NCBI RefSeq assembly: GCF_022759005.1
Contig: NZ_JAEMQA010000062.1
Coordinates: 1 to 32,526, forward strand
Direction: 5' to 3'
Length of the DNA stretch: 32,526 bases
From: Sulfuricurvum sp.
GTDB taxonomy: Bacteria; Campylobacterota; Campylobacteria; Campylobacterales; Sulfurimonadaceae
In this document: piece by piece, positions 7,331 to 14,015 of the stretch
Layout of the letters: the number at the start of each line of letters is the position of its first letter
Position numbering within the stretch: the stretch's first letter is position 1
Notes under the pieces: generated by a model
The model's database searches: none
What the model saw: the letters and a program-made list of their open reading frames with translations, nothing else
What the model was told of the DNA's origin: nothing
Translations under genes and position numbers: made by a program

Positions 7331-8319
7331 AACAAATACTCATACGCCTCAACCCATTCGCCAAACGCATCGAGATGCTCCATTGCCACACCTTGACGCT
7401 GTAAATCTTGAACAATCATCACCGCAAATTCGTTTTTCAGCTTCAGACTATATTGCAAAACATGACTTACCGCTTCATCCGAAGGATCATTGAGGAGTCG
7501 TAAAATCAATGCAGAGGAGAGCGCATAGAGGGTTGAAAGATCTTCGCTTGAGTCCACGTCTTCGCCCCGAATGATCGCTTCGATATCGGGCAATTTATCC
7601 ATGACCTGTACAAATCCCAAAAAATCAACCGCTGCATCGTCCCCCACTGCACCGCTAATCGCTTCAAGCCAGAGGTTTTTAGGTAAAGGGCTCTTCAAGA
7701 TCGAATGTACCGCTTCCCAACTGCGCGGTGTAGGGAAACTGCGTTCGTTTTTTAGCGGATCAAATCCAAAAAGTGCACTGTTTTTATAAGCGATATATCC
7801 GATTACACGAGAATCAATCCCCCGTTTCAGTGCCCAGTCCCGCCAATCCTGTGCGTTAACTTCCATCTCGATATGGACAAAGCGGTTCGCCAACGGAGAG
7901 GGGAGGCGATATACAACACCACGATCCCCCTCACGATTACCCGCAGCTACAATCGCCCAGCCAATCGGTAATTCATACTCTCCGACACGACGATCCAAAA
8001 TCAGCTGATACGCCGATGCTTGAACGGCAGGAGCGGCAGAGTTAAGTTCATCAAGAAACAAAATCCCAGCTCCATCACGCGGTAAAAACGAGGGTGGTGC
8101 CCACAAGGCGGTATGGGACTCCCGCTCGTAAAACGGAATCCCTTTGAGATCGGTCGGATCCATGAGCGAGAGACGTAAATCGATGCACTCTATCCCTTTT
8201 TCACGGGCTAGCTGTTTGATAATCGAAGATTTGCCGATCCCTGGTGCACCCCACAAAAATGTGGGTATTTTGGAATCAATCAAGGAACGCATCGTCTCTA
8301 TCGTATCTTTTGGCTGCAT
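7327..8319 (-). CDS. MoxR-family AAA+ ATPase
   Basis: A 330-residue AAA+ ATPase. Walker A GAPGIGKSS is at about 24-32, Walker B ILFLDELN at 86-93 and sensor 1 AAGN at about 125-128, followed by RLPSPLANRF with the likely arginine finger. MoxR enzymes form rings that remodel partner proteins and nearly always pair with VWA proteins. An upstream in-frame ATG at 8328 exists. The ATG at 8319 is favoured because it forms a TGATG stop/start junction with the preceding gene and is preceded by AGGATGG at a proper distance. The C-terminal helical part (about 220-330) is less typical. It sits second in the operon, between the LRV-repeat protein and the VWA protein, which suggests that all act in one complex. 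Confidence 0.9.
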   Translation of the reverse strand: MQPKDTIETMRSLIDSKIPTFLWGAPGIGKSSIIKQLAREKGIECIDLRLSLMDPTDLKGIPFYERESHTALWAPPSFLPRDGAGILFLDELNSAAPAVQASAYQLILDRRVGEYELPIGWAIVAAGNREGDRGVVYRLPSPLANRFVHIEMEVNAQDWRDWALKRGIDSRVIGYIAYKNSALFGFDPLKNERSFPTPRSWEAVHSILKSPLPKNLWLEAISGAVGDDAAVDFLGFVQVMDKLPDIEAIIRGEDVDSSEDLSTLYALSSALILRLLNDPSDEAVSHVLQYSLKLKNEFAVMIVQDLQRQGVAMEHLDAFGEWVEAYEYLL

Positions 8320-9566
8320 CAATACCATCCTATGTTGTATGTTTGAATATGCTCTCCGAATGCCGGATTTGTCTTGACGCTTCGCTCGTATCGACGATCA
8401 AGAGAGAGCTGATAGAGAATCTCAATCGGCGTAGCTCTATTGGCCGCCAAAGCTCCTAACACAGCACTCTCTCCGCTATCATATAATATTTCGAATTTTT
8501 CCGATGAGAGCGAAGGGTTTGACCCCAATGCAACTCGGTGCTTTCCGCTCGCAAAAATCGCTTCAATGATTTCACCCTCTGTTGTCGGATTGGACGCAAG
8601 CGCTTCGACAACCGTCTCATCTCCTAATCCAAAAAGACGCTCTTGCATGGAGTGAGTACAACTCTCATTTGATGCCAAATGGACTCCATAACCTTCTATT
8701 AGACGTTCAAAACGCTCCTCATCCATACGCATGTTCGCTGCAATTAAATGTGGATATACTCTCTCCAAAGCATCCGCCCCTTGGCTTGATATGCTTTTGT
8801 TTGTTGCGAGAATCGTATTGACTTCCTCATCTTCCAGTGCCAAAAGTTCTCTCTCCAGCGCCAACGGTTCACGATGAGCCAAAAGAGCCCTTTTTCCATC
8901 GATCAACTGCGCTAAAATCATCTCAGAGGTGTCAGCGTGAAGAGCTATCGCATCCAATACCCCAGAGAGCGATGGATTGGATCGGTGTTTCAATTCATCC
9001 TTAATCGGCTCTAATTGAGCTATCGCATCGATCAATTCACCCGTCCCGTAGCGCTCAATCAAATGGGCTAGTCCACTCATGGCGTATTGCACATTATGAT
9101 TTCGATCCAGATCTTTGTAAAATCGCCCGATGATCGATGCAGTCACATTGCGGTTGCTATCGTTATCAAACAATCCCTCTTTTTGCCAATCATAGAGCGC
9201 AAGAAGTTTAAAATAGAGTTCATCCGTAATATAAGGATTTTGCAAAAAATCGACAAGCCGCTCCTGATTGCGGGAGAGTTTTAAACTCATCAGCAATCGA
9301 TTCGGTTCGATACTTCTACACAACCATTTCTCGAAATCCGCAAGCTCGATGATCGGAACATTCTCACCCTCATACAGCCGTTCGGATTCGGATTGTTCAT
9401 ACGGATTCATCATCCGCCCCTCGATGATTACTGCGACCGAATGATCGTAACTTTGGATGCGATCGATTTTATGGAGTTTCAAAAGCGCGTCAAATTCACT
9501 GATGTGCAATGCACGGGTTTTGCCCAACAGTAGGATCGATTTTCCGGATAGTTTATCATAGTTCAT
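8319..9566 (-). CDS. BRCT-like N-terminus + leucine-rich-variant (LRV) repeat protein
   Basis: A 415-residue protein without a known name. Residues 1-90 look like a BRCT-type fold: GKSILLLGKT, a VAVIIEGR strand and a final PIIELADFEKWL helix, the usual spacing for BRCT. The middle is helical. The last third (about 300-405) has LRV-type repeats with the unit 'ALASNP..., ...ALGSNPSLS..., ...ALAANRATP', each followed by a short helix. LRV/HEAT-like repeats usually bind proteins. This would be the recognition or scaffold subunit of the MoxR-VWA complex, and a BRCT domain together with the Pif1-like helicase points toward DNA. An ATG at 9575 overlaps the -10 box, so the ATG at 9566 is used; no Shine-Dalgarno is present, so leaderless translation is likely. 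Function is inferred, and the BRCT call is from pattern only. Confidence 0.7.
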   Translation of the reverse strand: MNYDKLSGKSILLLGKTRALHISEFDALLKLHKIDRIQSYDHSVAVIIEGRMMNPYEQSESERLYEGENVPIIELADFEKWLCRSIEPNRLLMSLKLSRNQERLVDFLQNPYITDELYFKLLALYDWQKEGLFDNDSNRNVTASIIGRFYKDLDRNHNVQYAMSGLAHLIERYGTGELIDAIAQLEPIKDELKHRSNPSLSGVLDAIALHADTSEMILAQLIDGKRALLAHREPLALERELLALEDEEVNTILATNKSISSQGADALERVYPHLIAANMRMDEERFERLIEGYGVHLASNESCTHSMQERLFGLGDETVVEALASNPTTEGEIIEAIFASGKHRVALGSNPSLSSEKFEILYDSGESAVLGALAANRATPIEILYQLSLDRRYERSVKTNPAFGEHIQTYNIGWY

Positions 9567-9573
9567 AAGGCGC

Positions 9574-9579
9574 ATTATA
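9574..9579 (-). promoter_or_regulatory. -10 box giving a probable leaderless mRNA for the MoxR operon
   Basis: TATAAT on the minus strand (9579 to 9574), then exactly seven bases (GCGCCTT), then ATG at 9566. Transcription should begin at the start codon itself. The geometry is the same as at the ABC exporter gene. Confidence 0.55.
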
Positions 9580-9609
9580 ATCCATCAGCCTAAAAAAATT
9601 CAGCAACGC

Positions 9610-9615
9610 TATAAT
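9610..9615 (+). promoter_or_regulatory. -10 box for the Sel1-repeat gene
   Basis: A perfect TATAAT at 9610-9615, divergent from the MoxR-operon promoter only about 30 bases away. It predicts a leader of roughly 23 bases with AAAAGGA (9630-9636) as ribosome site before the ATG at 9645. Confidence 0.6.
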
Positions 9616-9644
9616 GTCATCAATAGTTTAAAAGGATTTTAACG

Positions 9645-9905
9645 ATGGACGAACTTCATGAGGGCATTGCCGCGTATGATGCTGGGGATTATGAAAAAGC
9701 ATACCGAATTCTCTACCCGTTGGCAGCCTACAAACGTAATTCTGAAGCCCAATTTCATATAGGGATGATCTACTTTTACGGAGAAGGGGTAGAAAAAGAC
9801 ATTGATCAAGCAATGGAGTGGTGGAAAAAAGCAATGCGTAACGGTCATGTTGATGCAGCTTATCGCCTCAGCGAAATTGCTACATCGACAAAAACAACGT
9901 TTTAG
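9645..9905 (+). CDS. Small Sel1/TPR-repeat protein
   Basis: An 86-residue protein with one TPR-like helix pair (AAYDAGDYEKAYRILYPLA, about 9-27) followed by a canonical Sel1 repeat (AQFHIGMIYFYGEGVEKDI, then AMEWWKKAMRNGHVDAAYRL, about 35-74). Sel1-like repeats are protein-binding helical solenoids; in Campylobacterota many are exported cysteine-rich Hcp proteins. This one has no signal peptide and no cysteines, so it is probably cytoplasmic. It has its own promoter, divergent from the MoxR operon, and is followed by repeat copy 2. Its partner is unknown. Confidence 0.85.
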   Translation: MDELHEGIAAYDAGDYEKAYRILYPLAAYKRNSEAQFHIGMIYFYGEGVEKDIDQAMEWWKKAMRNGHVDAAYRLSEIATSTKTTF

Positions 9906-9922
9906 CCCTATTATTTTTGGAC

Positions 9923-9999
9923 ACCAAAGGAATAAAATCCCTTTGGTTACGCTAGCCGCTATGGCACTAAAGCTTGCCTCTACGAGGCAGATTTATTCC
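9923..9999 (+). repeat. Dispersed structured repeat, copy 2
   Basis: A perfect 8-bp stem, ACCAAAGG (9923-9930) with CCTTTGGT (9940-9947), surrounds the nine-base loop AATAAAATC. TACGCT (9948-9953) and the conserved core follow, ending in the TGCCTC/GAGGCA hairpin (9975-9989). The stem shares no sequence with copies 1 or 3, yet the lengths are the same. The right end (9991-9999) encodes the last codons and TAA stop of the DnaQ-like gene on the minus strand. That right end (GATTTATTCC) is also nearly complementary to the left GGAATAAAATC. Confidence 0.75.
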
Positions 10000-10733
10000 A
10001 AAACTCGCCCGATACTGTAGCGCATATCCTCATCAAGGGTATCCATATTCGAGAGCATCCAGTTTAAATACCCTTTATCTGCTGCGGCTATTTCAACGAG
10101 AGTTTTACCTTTGTATTTCCCGAATTTGAGAGGTCTCGTGTAAAATACGGGGGTTTGGGTAAGCTCAACCATCTTATCGATCGGATTGGCTCCTTCAAAA
10201 CGCTCTTGCAATCTTTTTCGAAGTTCAGTGAGAAACAGCTTCAACACCAAAACATCTCCGATCGCATCATGCGCTCTCACCTCTATCCCAAGCGTGTCAG
10301 CTTCAGATTGTTCAACCTTGTACAATCCCAAGCGGTAGCGGAAATACTGCAATCGGTGTGAATCTTCATCATCAAAGAGGTGACGGGCACAGCGAAGGGT
10401 ATCGATAAGGCGCATTTGAGAGGTAAAATTCTCTTTGGCAAGCATCCCCAAATCAAATGGAGCATTATGAATAATCAATACATTATCAGGTGTATTGAGT
10501 TGACAAAGGGTTTGAAAAGCAGACGTATCAATACATGCAGGCAGTCCCTCAATCATCTCAGGAGTAATGCCGTGAACCTCCATAGCACCGTAGCTGATCG
10601 GAACAGGAGCACTGCACATCTCATTATAAACATCTACATTTTTCCCATCGAGAACCATGTAGCCTAGCTGAATGACACGATCCTCTTCTCCCGCTCCCGT
10701 CGTCTCCGTATCAAGGAGTATATACTTAGCCAT
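9993..10733 (-). CDS. DnaQ-like 3'-5' exonuclease (DEDDh), ExoX-like C-terminus
   Basis: A 246-residue exonuclease of the DEDDh group. Exo I is LLDTETTG (6-13). Exo II is in HNAPFDLGML (about 89-98). Exo III is HDAIGDVLVL (about 154-163), with the catalytic His and Asp. The C-terminal segment GKYKGKTLVEIAAADKGYL (about 203-221) is an added motif found in ExoX-like and related stand-alone exonucleases, not in the polymerase III epsilon subunit. It probably degrades single-stranded DNA or RNA ends in repair or turnover. Its ATG shares one base with the stop of the upstream acidic protein gene (TAATG), so the two are translationally coupled. The last codons and the TAA come from repeat copy 2. 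Confidence 0.88.
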   Translation of the reverse strand: MAKYILLDTETTGAGEEDRVIQLGYMVLDGKNVDVYNEMCSAPVPISYGAMEVHGITPEMIEGLPACIDTSAFQTLCQLNTPDNVLIIHNAPFDLGMLAKENFTSQMRLIDTLRCARHLFDDEDSHRLQYFRYRLGLYKVEQSEADTLGIEVRAHDAIGDVLVLKLFLTELRKRLQERFEGANPIDKMVELTQTPVFYTRPLKFGKYKGKTLVEIAAADKGYLNWMLSNMDTLDEDMRYSIGRVLE

Positions 10734-11083
10734 TAATACTGATCGTCTTCATCGTCGAGATCAAACTCATCGTAGTCGTCCTCGTCTTCTTCCTCTTCAT
10801 CGTCATAGTACAAATCATCCTCTTCATCATCGCCTTCGCGCATTGAGGTAAGCTCTGTATACAGCTGTTCAGCCTCTTCTTCATCGATTTCGCCGCTATT
10901 GAGTTCTCCGAGAAGATCTTTGTATTCATCACGAAGCGCTTGCATATCTTCAAGCTGTGCACGTTCTTGGGGAGATGCATCATTTTGCGATGCAATGGAT
11001 TCAAAAATATCATCGATGTGTTCTTCCACATCTGGGATCAATTCATTTTGTATCAAATGTTTTAGTTGTGTAATATAGGCCAT
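10733..11083 (-). CDS. Protein with a very acidic C-terminal tail, unknown function
   Basis: A 116-residue protein. The first 80 residues are helical and charged (LKHLIQNELIPDVEEHIDDI, then a Glu-rich helix). The last 35 residues are almost entirely Asp, Glu and Tyr. Tails of this kind often mimic nucleic acid or bind basic proteins. An upstream in-frame ATG at 11119 overlaps the -10 box. The ATG at 11083, with AAGGA at 11096-11092, is the likely start. It is coupled to the DnaQ-like exonuclease gene by a TAATG junction, so it may inhibit, recruit or stabilise that nuclease; this is inference. No domain family is recognised. Confidence 0.75.
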   Translation of the reverse strand: MAYITQLKHLIQNELIPDVEEHIDDIFESIASQNDASPQERAQLEDMQALRDEYKDLLGELNSGEIDEEEAEQLYTELTSMREGDDEEDDLYYDDEEEEDEDDYDEFDLDDEDDQY

Positions 11084-11117
11084 GTTATATCCTTGCTGCG
11101 TGTGATTTGCATATCTC

Positions 11118-11123
11118 ATTATA
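11118..11123 (-). promoter_or_regulatory. -10 box for the acidic protein-exonuclease pair
   Basis: TATAAT on the minus strand (11123 to 11118). The predicted start near 11111 gives a 28-base leader carrying AAGGA before the ATG at 11083. Its overlap with the in-frame ATG at 11119 rules that codon out as the start. Confidence 0.6.
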
Positions 11124-11216
11124 CTTCAAAAATGTGACAATACCATACTAACAAAGCAGATGTTTTAAAAGAAGCAATAGAAGTTAAAAGGATGATTGTA
11201 AAAAAGGAAAAGGAAA

Positions 11217-11301
11217 TGGTGCGATCGGCGAGACTCGAACTCGCACACCTGTTGGCACTACCCCCTCAAGATAGCGTGTCTACCAATTCCACCACGATCG
11301 C
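11217..11301 (-). tRNA. tRNA-Leu (anticodon GAG)
   Basis: A complete class II tRNA of 85 bases on the minus strand, including an encoded CCA (11219-11217). The acceptor stem is GCGATCG (11301-11295) with CGATCGC (11227-11221) and discriminator A. The D arm contains AATTGGTAGACAC. The anticodon arm has stem CTATC/GGTAG and loop TTGAGGG, giving anticodon GAG at 11267-11265, which reads CUC and CUU. A long variable arm follows, then the T arm with GTTCGAGTC. It lies 50 bases downstream of atpE on the same strand, immediately after that gene's terminator hairpin, with no recognisable promoter of its own. Confidence 0.96.
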
Positions 11302-11302
11302 A

Positions 11303-11334
11303 TAAAAAGAAAGTTCTCAAGCCGAAGCTTGAGA
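11303..11334 (-). terminator. Terminator between atpE and tRNA-Leu
   Basis: On the minus strand TCTCAAGC (11334-11327), the tetraloop TTCG and GCTTGAGA (11322-11315) form a perfect 8-bp stem, followed by ACTTTCTTTTTAT. This is a textbook intrinsic terminator with a stable UUCG loop. Its T-tract runs straight into the 5' end of the tRNA. Confidence 0.85.
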
Positions 11335-11351
11335 GAGGGAAGGTCCGAACC

Positions 11352-11729
11352 TTACGCAGCCAAATATGGGTTTGCGTAAAGAGCGATCAAAGCGATAACA
11401 AGTGTATAGATAACTTGAGCTTCGATCATCGCAAGAGCGATGAACATCGTTGTCATCAATTTACCGCCAAGACCTGGGTTACGAGCTGTACCAGCGATAG
11501 TTGCAGCAGCAGTGCTACCCATACCGATAGCTCCACCAAGAGCTGCAAGACCAAGACCAACACCAGCAGCGATCATAGAATACGCTTTCAATGTTTGGTT
11601 AGCAACGTCTGCAGATGCAGCAGCTGCAGCAGGTGCAGCTTCAGCAGCCGCTTCAACAACTGCTACCGCTTCGTCAGCACCGAATACTGATGCAACGAGA
11701 GCAAGCAAAAGAAAAAATACTTTTTTCAT
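11352..11729 (-). CDS. atpE: ATP synthase F0 subunit c
   Basis: A 125-residue c-ring subunit. Residues 1-19 (MKKVFFLLLALVASVFG) are a signal-peptide-like segment, followed by an Ala/Val/Glu-rich stretch (about 20-42). Two membrane helices follow. The first contains the GVGLGLAALGGAIGMG glycine/alanine pattern. The second has the ion-binding glutamate in ALAMIEAQVIYT. The RNPG loop between them contacts the F1 stalk. Subunit c is usually near 80 residues; the N-terminal extension is typical of Campylobacterota. Ala follows the essential Glu, and the Na+ ligand set is not seen, so proton coupling is expected. The ATG at 11729 is chosen because GGAG lies seven bases upstream. As is common in this group, atpE stands apart from the main atp operon. 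Confidence 0.95.
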   Translation of the reverse strand: MKKVFFLLLALVASVFGADEAVAVVEAAAEAAPAAAAASADVANQTLKAYSMIAAGVGLGLAALGGAIGMGSTAAATIAGTARNPGLGGKLMTTMFIALAMIEAQVIYTLVIALIALYANPYLAA

Positions 11730-11797
11730 GAGTAATCTCCGTATGTAAATCAAAGTCCGTTCGGATACGTTTCCCTACTTATCACTTTGTGGATGAA

Positions 11798-11803
11798 ATT
11801 ATA
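11798..11803 (-). promoter_or_regulatory. -10 box for atpE
   Basis: TATAAT on the minus strand (11803 to 11798), predicting a start near 11791 and a leader of about 62 bases. This indicates that atpE, and probably the tRNA behind it, is transcribed independently of pnp. Confidence 0.6.
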
Positions 11804-11811
11804 GTGAGCAT

Positions 11812-11833
11812 GAGCTAAAAAATTACTTAGCTC
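11812..11833 (-). terminator. Weak hairpin at the 3' end of pnp
   Basis: The arms GAGCTAA (11833-11827 on the minus strand) and TTAGCTC (11818-11812) enclose an eight-base loop that contains the pnp stop codon. There is no T-tract after the second arm, so this may stabilise the 3' end rather than terminate. Confidence 0.3.
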
Positions 11834-14000
11834 TGCCTAAGCCGATTTTATTTCCTTTGAACTCAACGATCTCTACCATGAGCTCATCCCCTTCATTCAC
11901 AACATCACCCACACGGGAGATATGTCCATCGGAGAGTTTGGAGATATGGATCAATCCGTCTACGCCGCCCGGAAGTTCGATAAAGGCGCCAAAATCGACA
12001 ATCTTTTTCACTTTTCCTTTGACAACATCACCCACTTTGTATTCTACTTTTTCGACAGGGGTGGCTCCGCTGACAATCCCCTCGATGTGATCGCGCGCAC
12101 CGCGCAACCCGTCTCGATTTTTTCCAGTCAGTTTGACGGACCCTTTTTTCTTGTCAATATCGATGGTGACGTCAAAACGTTCAATAATGTCTCGAATCGT
12201 TTTTCCCGCTTGACCGATAATATCCCCGATAAAACTCGGATCGATGTGGAACAGATCGGTACTCGGCAATGTCCCCTCATTGAGTTCGATGTGATCTTCT
12301 GCACCGATCATAATATCAATGATGTGAGAACGTGCCTCTGCAGCTTGATACAGCGCCTCTTTGAGAACATCTAAACGAATTCCGCCAAGCTTAATGTCCA
12401 TCTGCATCGCGGTAATCCCCTCTTTGGACCCCGCTACTTTGAAATCCAAATCGCCATCATGATCTTCAAGACCCATAATGTCGGTCAGAATTGCATGACG
12501 ATCCCCCTCGGAAACCATCCCCATAGCTACGCCGGCAATCGGATCGGCCATCTCGATATCCCCTGCACGTAATGCCATATAACCGCCACATACGGTAGCC
12601 ATTGAGGATGACCCGTTGGATTCTAATACTTCCGAGACCAAACGGATCGTTTGGCCGTTACGGACGCACGCCCCCTCCAATGCCCGTTTTGCAAGATTAC
12701 CGTGGCCCAATTCACGACGGCGAGGCGCTCCGATCGGAGAAGGCTCACCGACACTGAATCCCGGGAAATTGTAGTGAACCATGAACGATTCATTTTGCGT
12801 TCCGCTATCAGTGAGATTTTCAAACATTTGAGCATCTTTTGCTCCACCCAACGTCAATACAACCAATGCCTGTGTTTGACCGCGTGTGAAAAGAGCCGAG
12901 GCATGTGCATTCGGCAATACGTTTGTCTCGATCGAAATCGGACGTACTTCTTTGAGACCGCGCCCATCGGCACGCACTTTTTCATCCAAAATTTGAGCAC
13001 GCACCATGGAGCGTTTTACCGATTCAATCGCTTTTTTGAGCTCATGTTCGTCCCATTGCGGTTTCTCTTTCATAATATTTTTTCGAATAGTGCGAAGAGC
13101 GGTAGAACGCTCCGTTTTCGCCATTTGGTTGATGCCCGCTTTGAGGTCGCCAGTGTGATGTGCACGGACATACTCAACCATCTCTGTATTGATTTCGCTT
13201 ACAACCCTTTGGAGTTCAAAAGGCTCTTTAGCAAATGGTTTAAAGGCATTTTCATACGCACTGTTGGCTTGATACAATGCATCTTGAGCGGAAGCGAGAA
13301 TGGTGATAAGCTCATCTTCGCTCATCGCATTCGATACACGAACCGGCAATGATGCCATGCTTGTTGCCGAATCGATCATCGGGTCAATTACTACCGGATC
13401 GAGCATCTGAATCTCATCAGTGCCAAGCGTTTGCATTTCGATCATGAGCATGTCGTCTTTGCTTCCCGCCAAGTACAAATCAAGCGTACTGTTTTGCAAT
13501 TGGCTGAGGGTTGGGTTAAATACGATCTCTCCGTCGATTTTACCGACACGTACAGCACTGACGGAATTAAAGATATCAACATCCGAAACATACAAAGCTG
13601 CCGATGCGGCATTGAGCGCTAAAACCTGTAAATCGGCCTCGTGATCAGCGCTAAGAACCATTACGGTAATTTGGATTGGATTGGCAAAACCTTTTGGAAA
13701 CAATGGGCGAAGAGATCGATCTACAATACGTGAAGTCAATGTCTCGAAATCACTCGGTTTCGTCTCACGTTTGATGAACCCGCCCGGAAATTTCCCGGCT
13801 GCATAACTTTTCTCAATGTATTGAACCGTCAAAGGCAAAAAATCTTCATCGACAAAGTCGGTCTCATCGATAACGACAGTAGCCAAAATAACGGTGTTTC
13901 CACACTTCAGCCATGCGGCTCCGTTCGCCTGCGCCGCTACCTGATTAAACGCATACGCTTCCGTTTTGTTTTTTAACGCTAATTCAACATTGTATTTCAT
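11823..14000 (-). CDS. pnp: Polynucleotide phosphorylase
   Basis: A 725-residue polyribonucleotide nucleotidyltransferase, near the usual family length. It degrades RNA 3'-5' by phosphorolysis, making nucleoside diphosphates, and can add tails in reverse. Order of domains: first RNase PH core (about 1-140, with GGFIKRETKPSD), alpha-helical linker, second RNase PH core (about 300-545, including FMVHYNFPGFSVGE and DIMGLEDHDGDLDFKVAGS), KH domain (about 550-610, DIIGQAGKTIRDI) and C-terminal S1 domain (about 620-690, KGKVKKIVDFGAFIEL). The start ATG follows GGAG at a normal distance. It is the last gene of the minus-strand run from purD, 15 bases after the MCE gene. All catalytic regions look intact. 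Confidence 0.97.
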   Translation of the reverse strand: MKYNVELALKNKTEAYAFNQVAAQANGAAWLKCGNTVILATVVIDETDFVDEDFLPLTVQYIEKSYAAGKFPGGFIKRETKPSDFETLTSRIVDRSLRPLFPKGFANPIQITVMVLSADHEADLQVLALNAASAALYVSDVDIFNSVSAVRVGKIDGEIVFNPTLSQLQNSTLDLYLAGSKDDMLMIEMQTLGTDEIQMLDPVVIDPMIDSATSMASLPVRVSNAMSEDELITILASAQDALYQANSAYENAFKPFAKEPFELQRVVSEINTEMVEYVRAHHTGDLKAGINQMAKTERSTALRTIRKNIMKEKPQWDEHELKKAIESVKRSMVRAQILDEKVRADGRGLKEVRPISIETNVLPNAHASALFTRGQTQALVVLTLGGAKDAQMFENLTDSGTQNESFMVHYNFPGFSVGEPSPIGAPRRRELGHGNLAKRALEGACVRNGQTIRLVSEVLESNGSSSMATVCGGYMALRAGDIEMADPIAGVAMGMVSEGDRHAILTDIMGLEDHDGDLDFKVAGSKEGITAMQMDIKLGGIRLDVLKEALYQAAEARSHIIDIMIGAEDHIELNEGTLPSTDLFHIDPSFIGDIIGQAGKTIRDIIERFDVTIDIDKKKGSVKLTGKNRDGLRGARDHIEGIVSGATPVEKVEYKVGDVVKGKVKKIVDFGAFIELPGGVDGLIHISKLSDGHISRVGDVVNEGDELMVEIVEFKGNKIGLGRAK

Positions 14001-14015
14001 TCATTCTCCATTTTT

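Noticed and set aside
9930-9999. Loop-to-tail complementarity (pseudoknot) in repeat copy 2
   Set aside because: GGAATAAAATC and GATTTATTCC are nearly complementary in copy 2, but the corresponding bases of copy 1 do not pair well, so it is not a shared feature.
12651-13352. Long open frame of 233 codons antisense to pnp
   Set aside because: It lies fully inside a conserved gene, has low-complexity shadow-like composition and no ribosome site or promoter.
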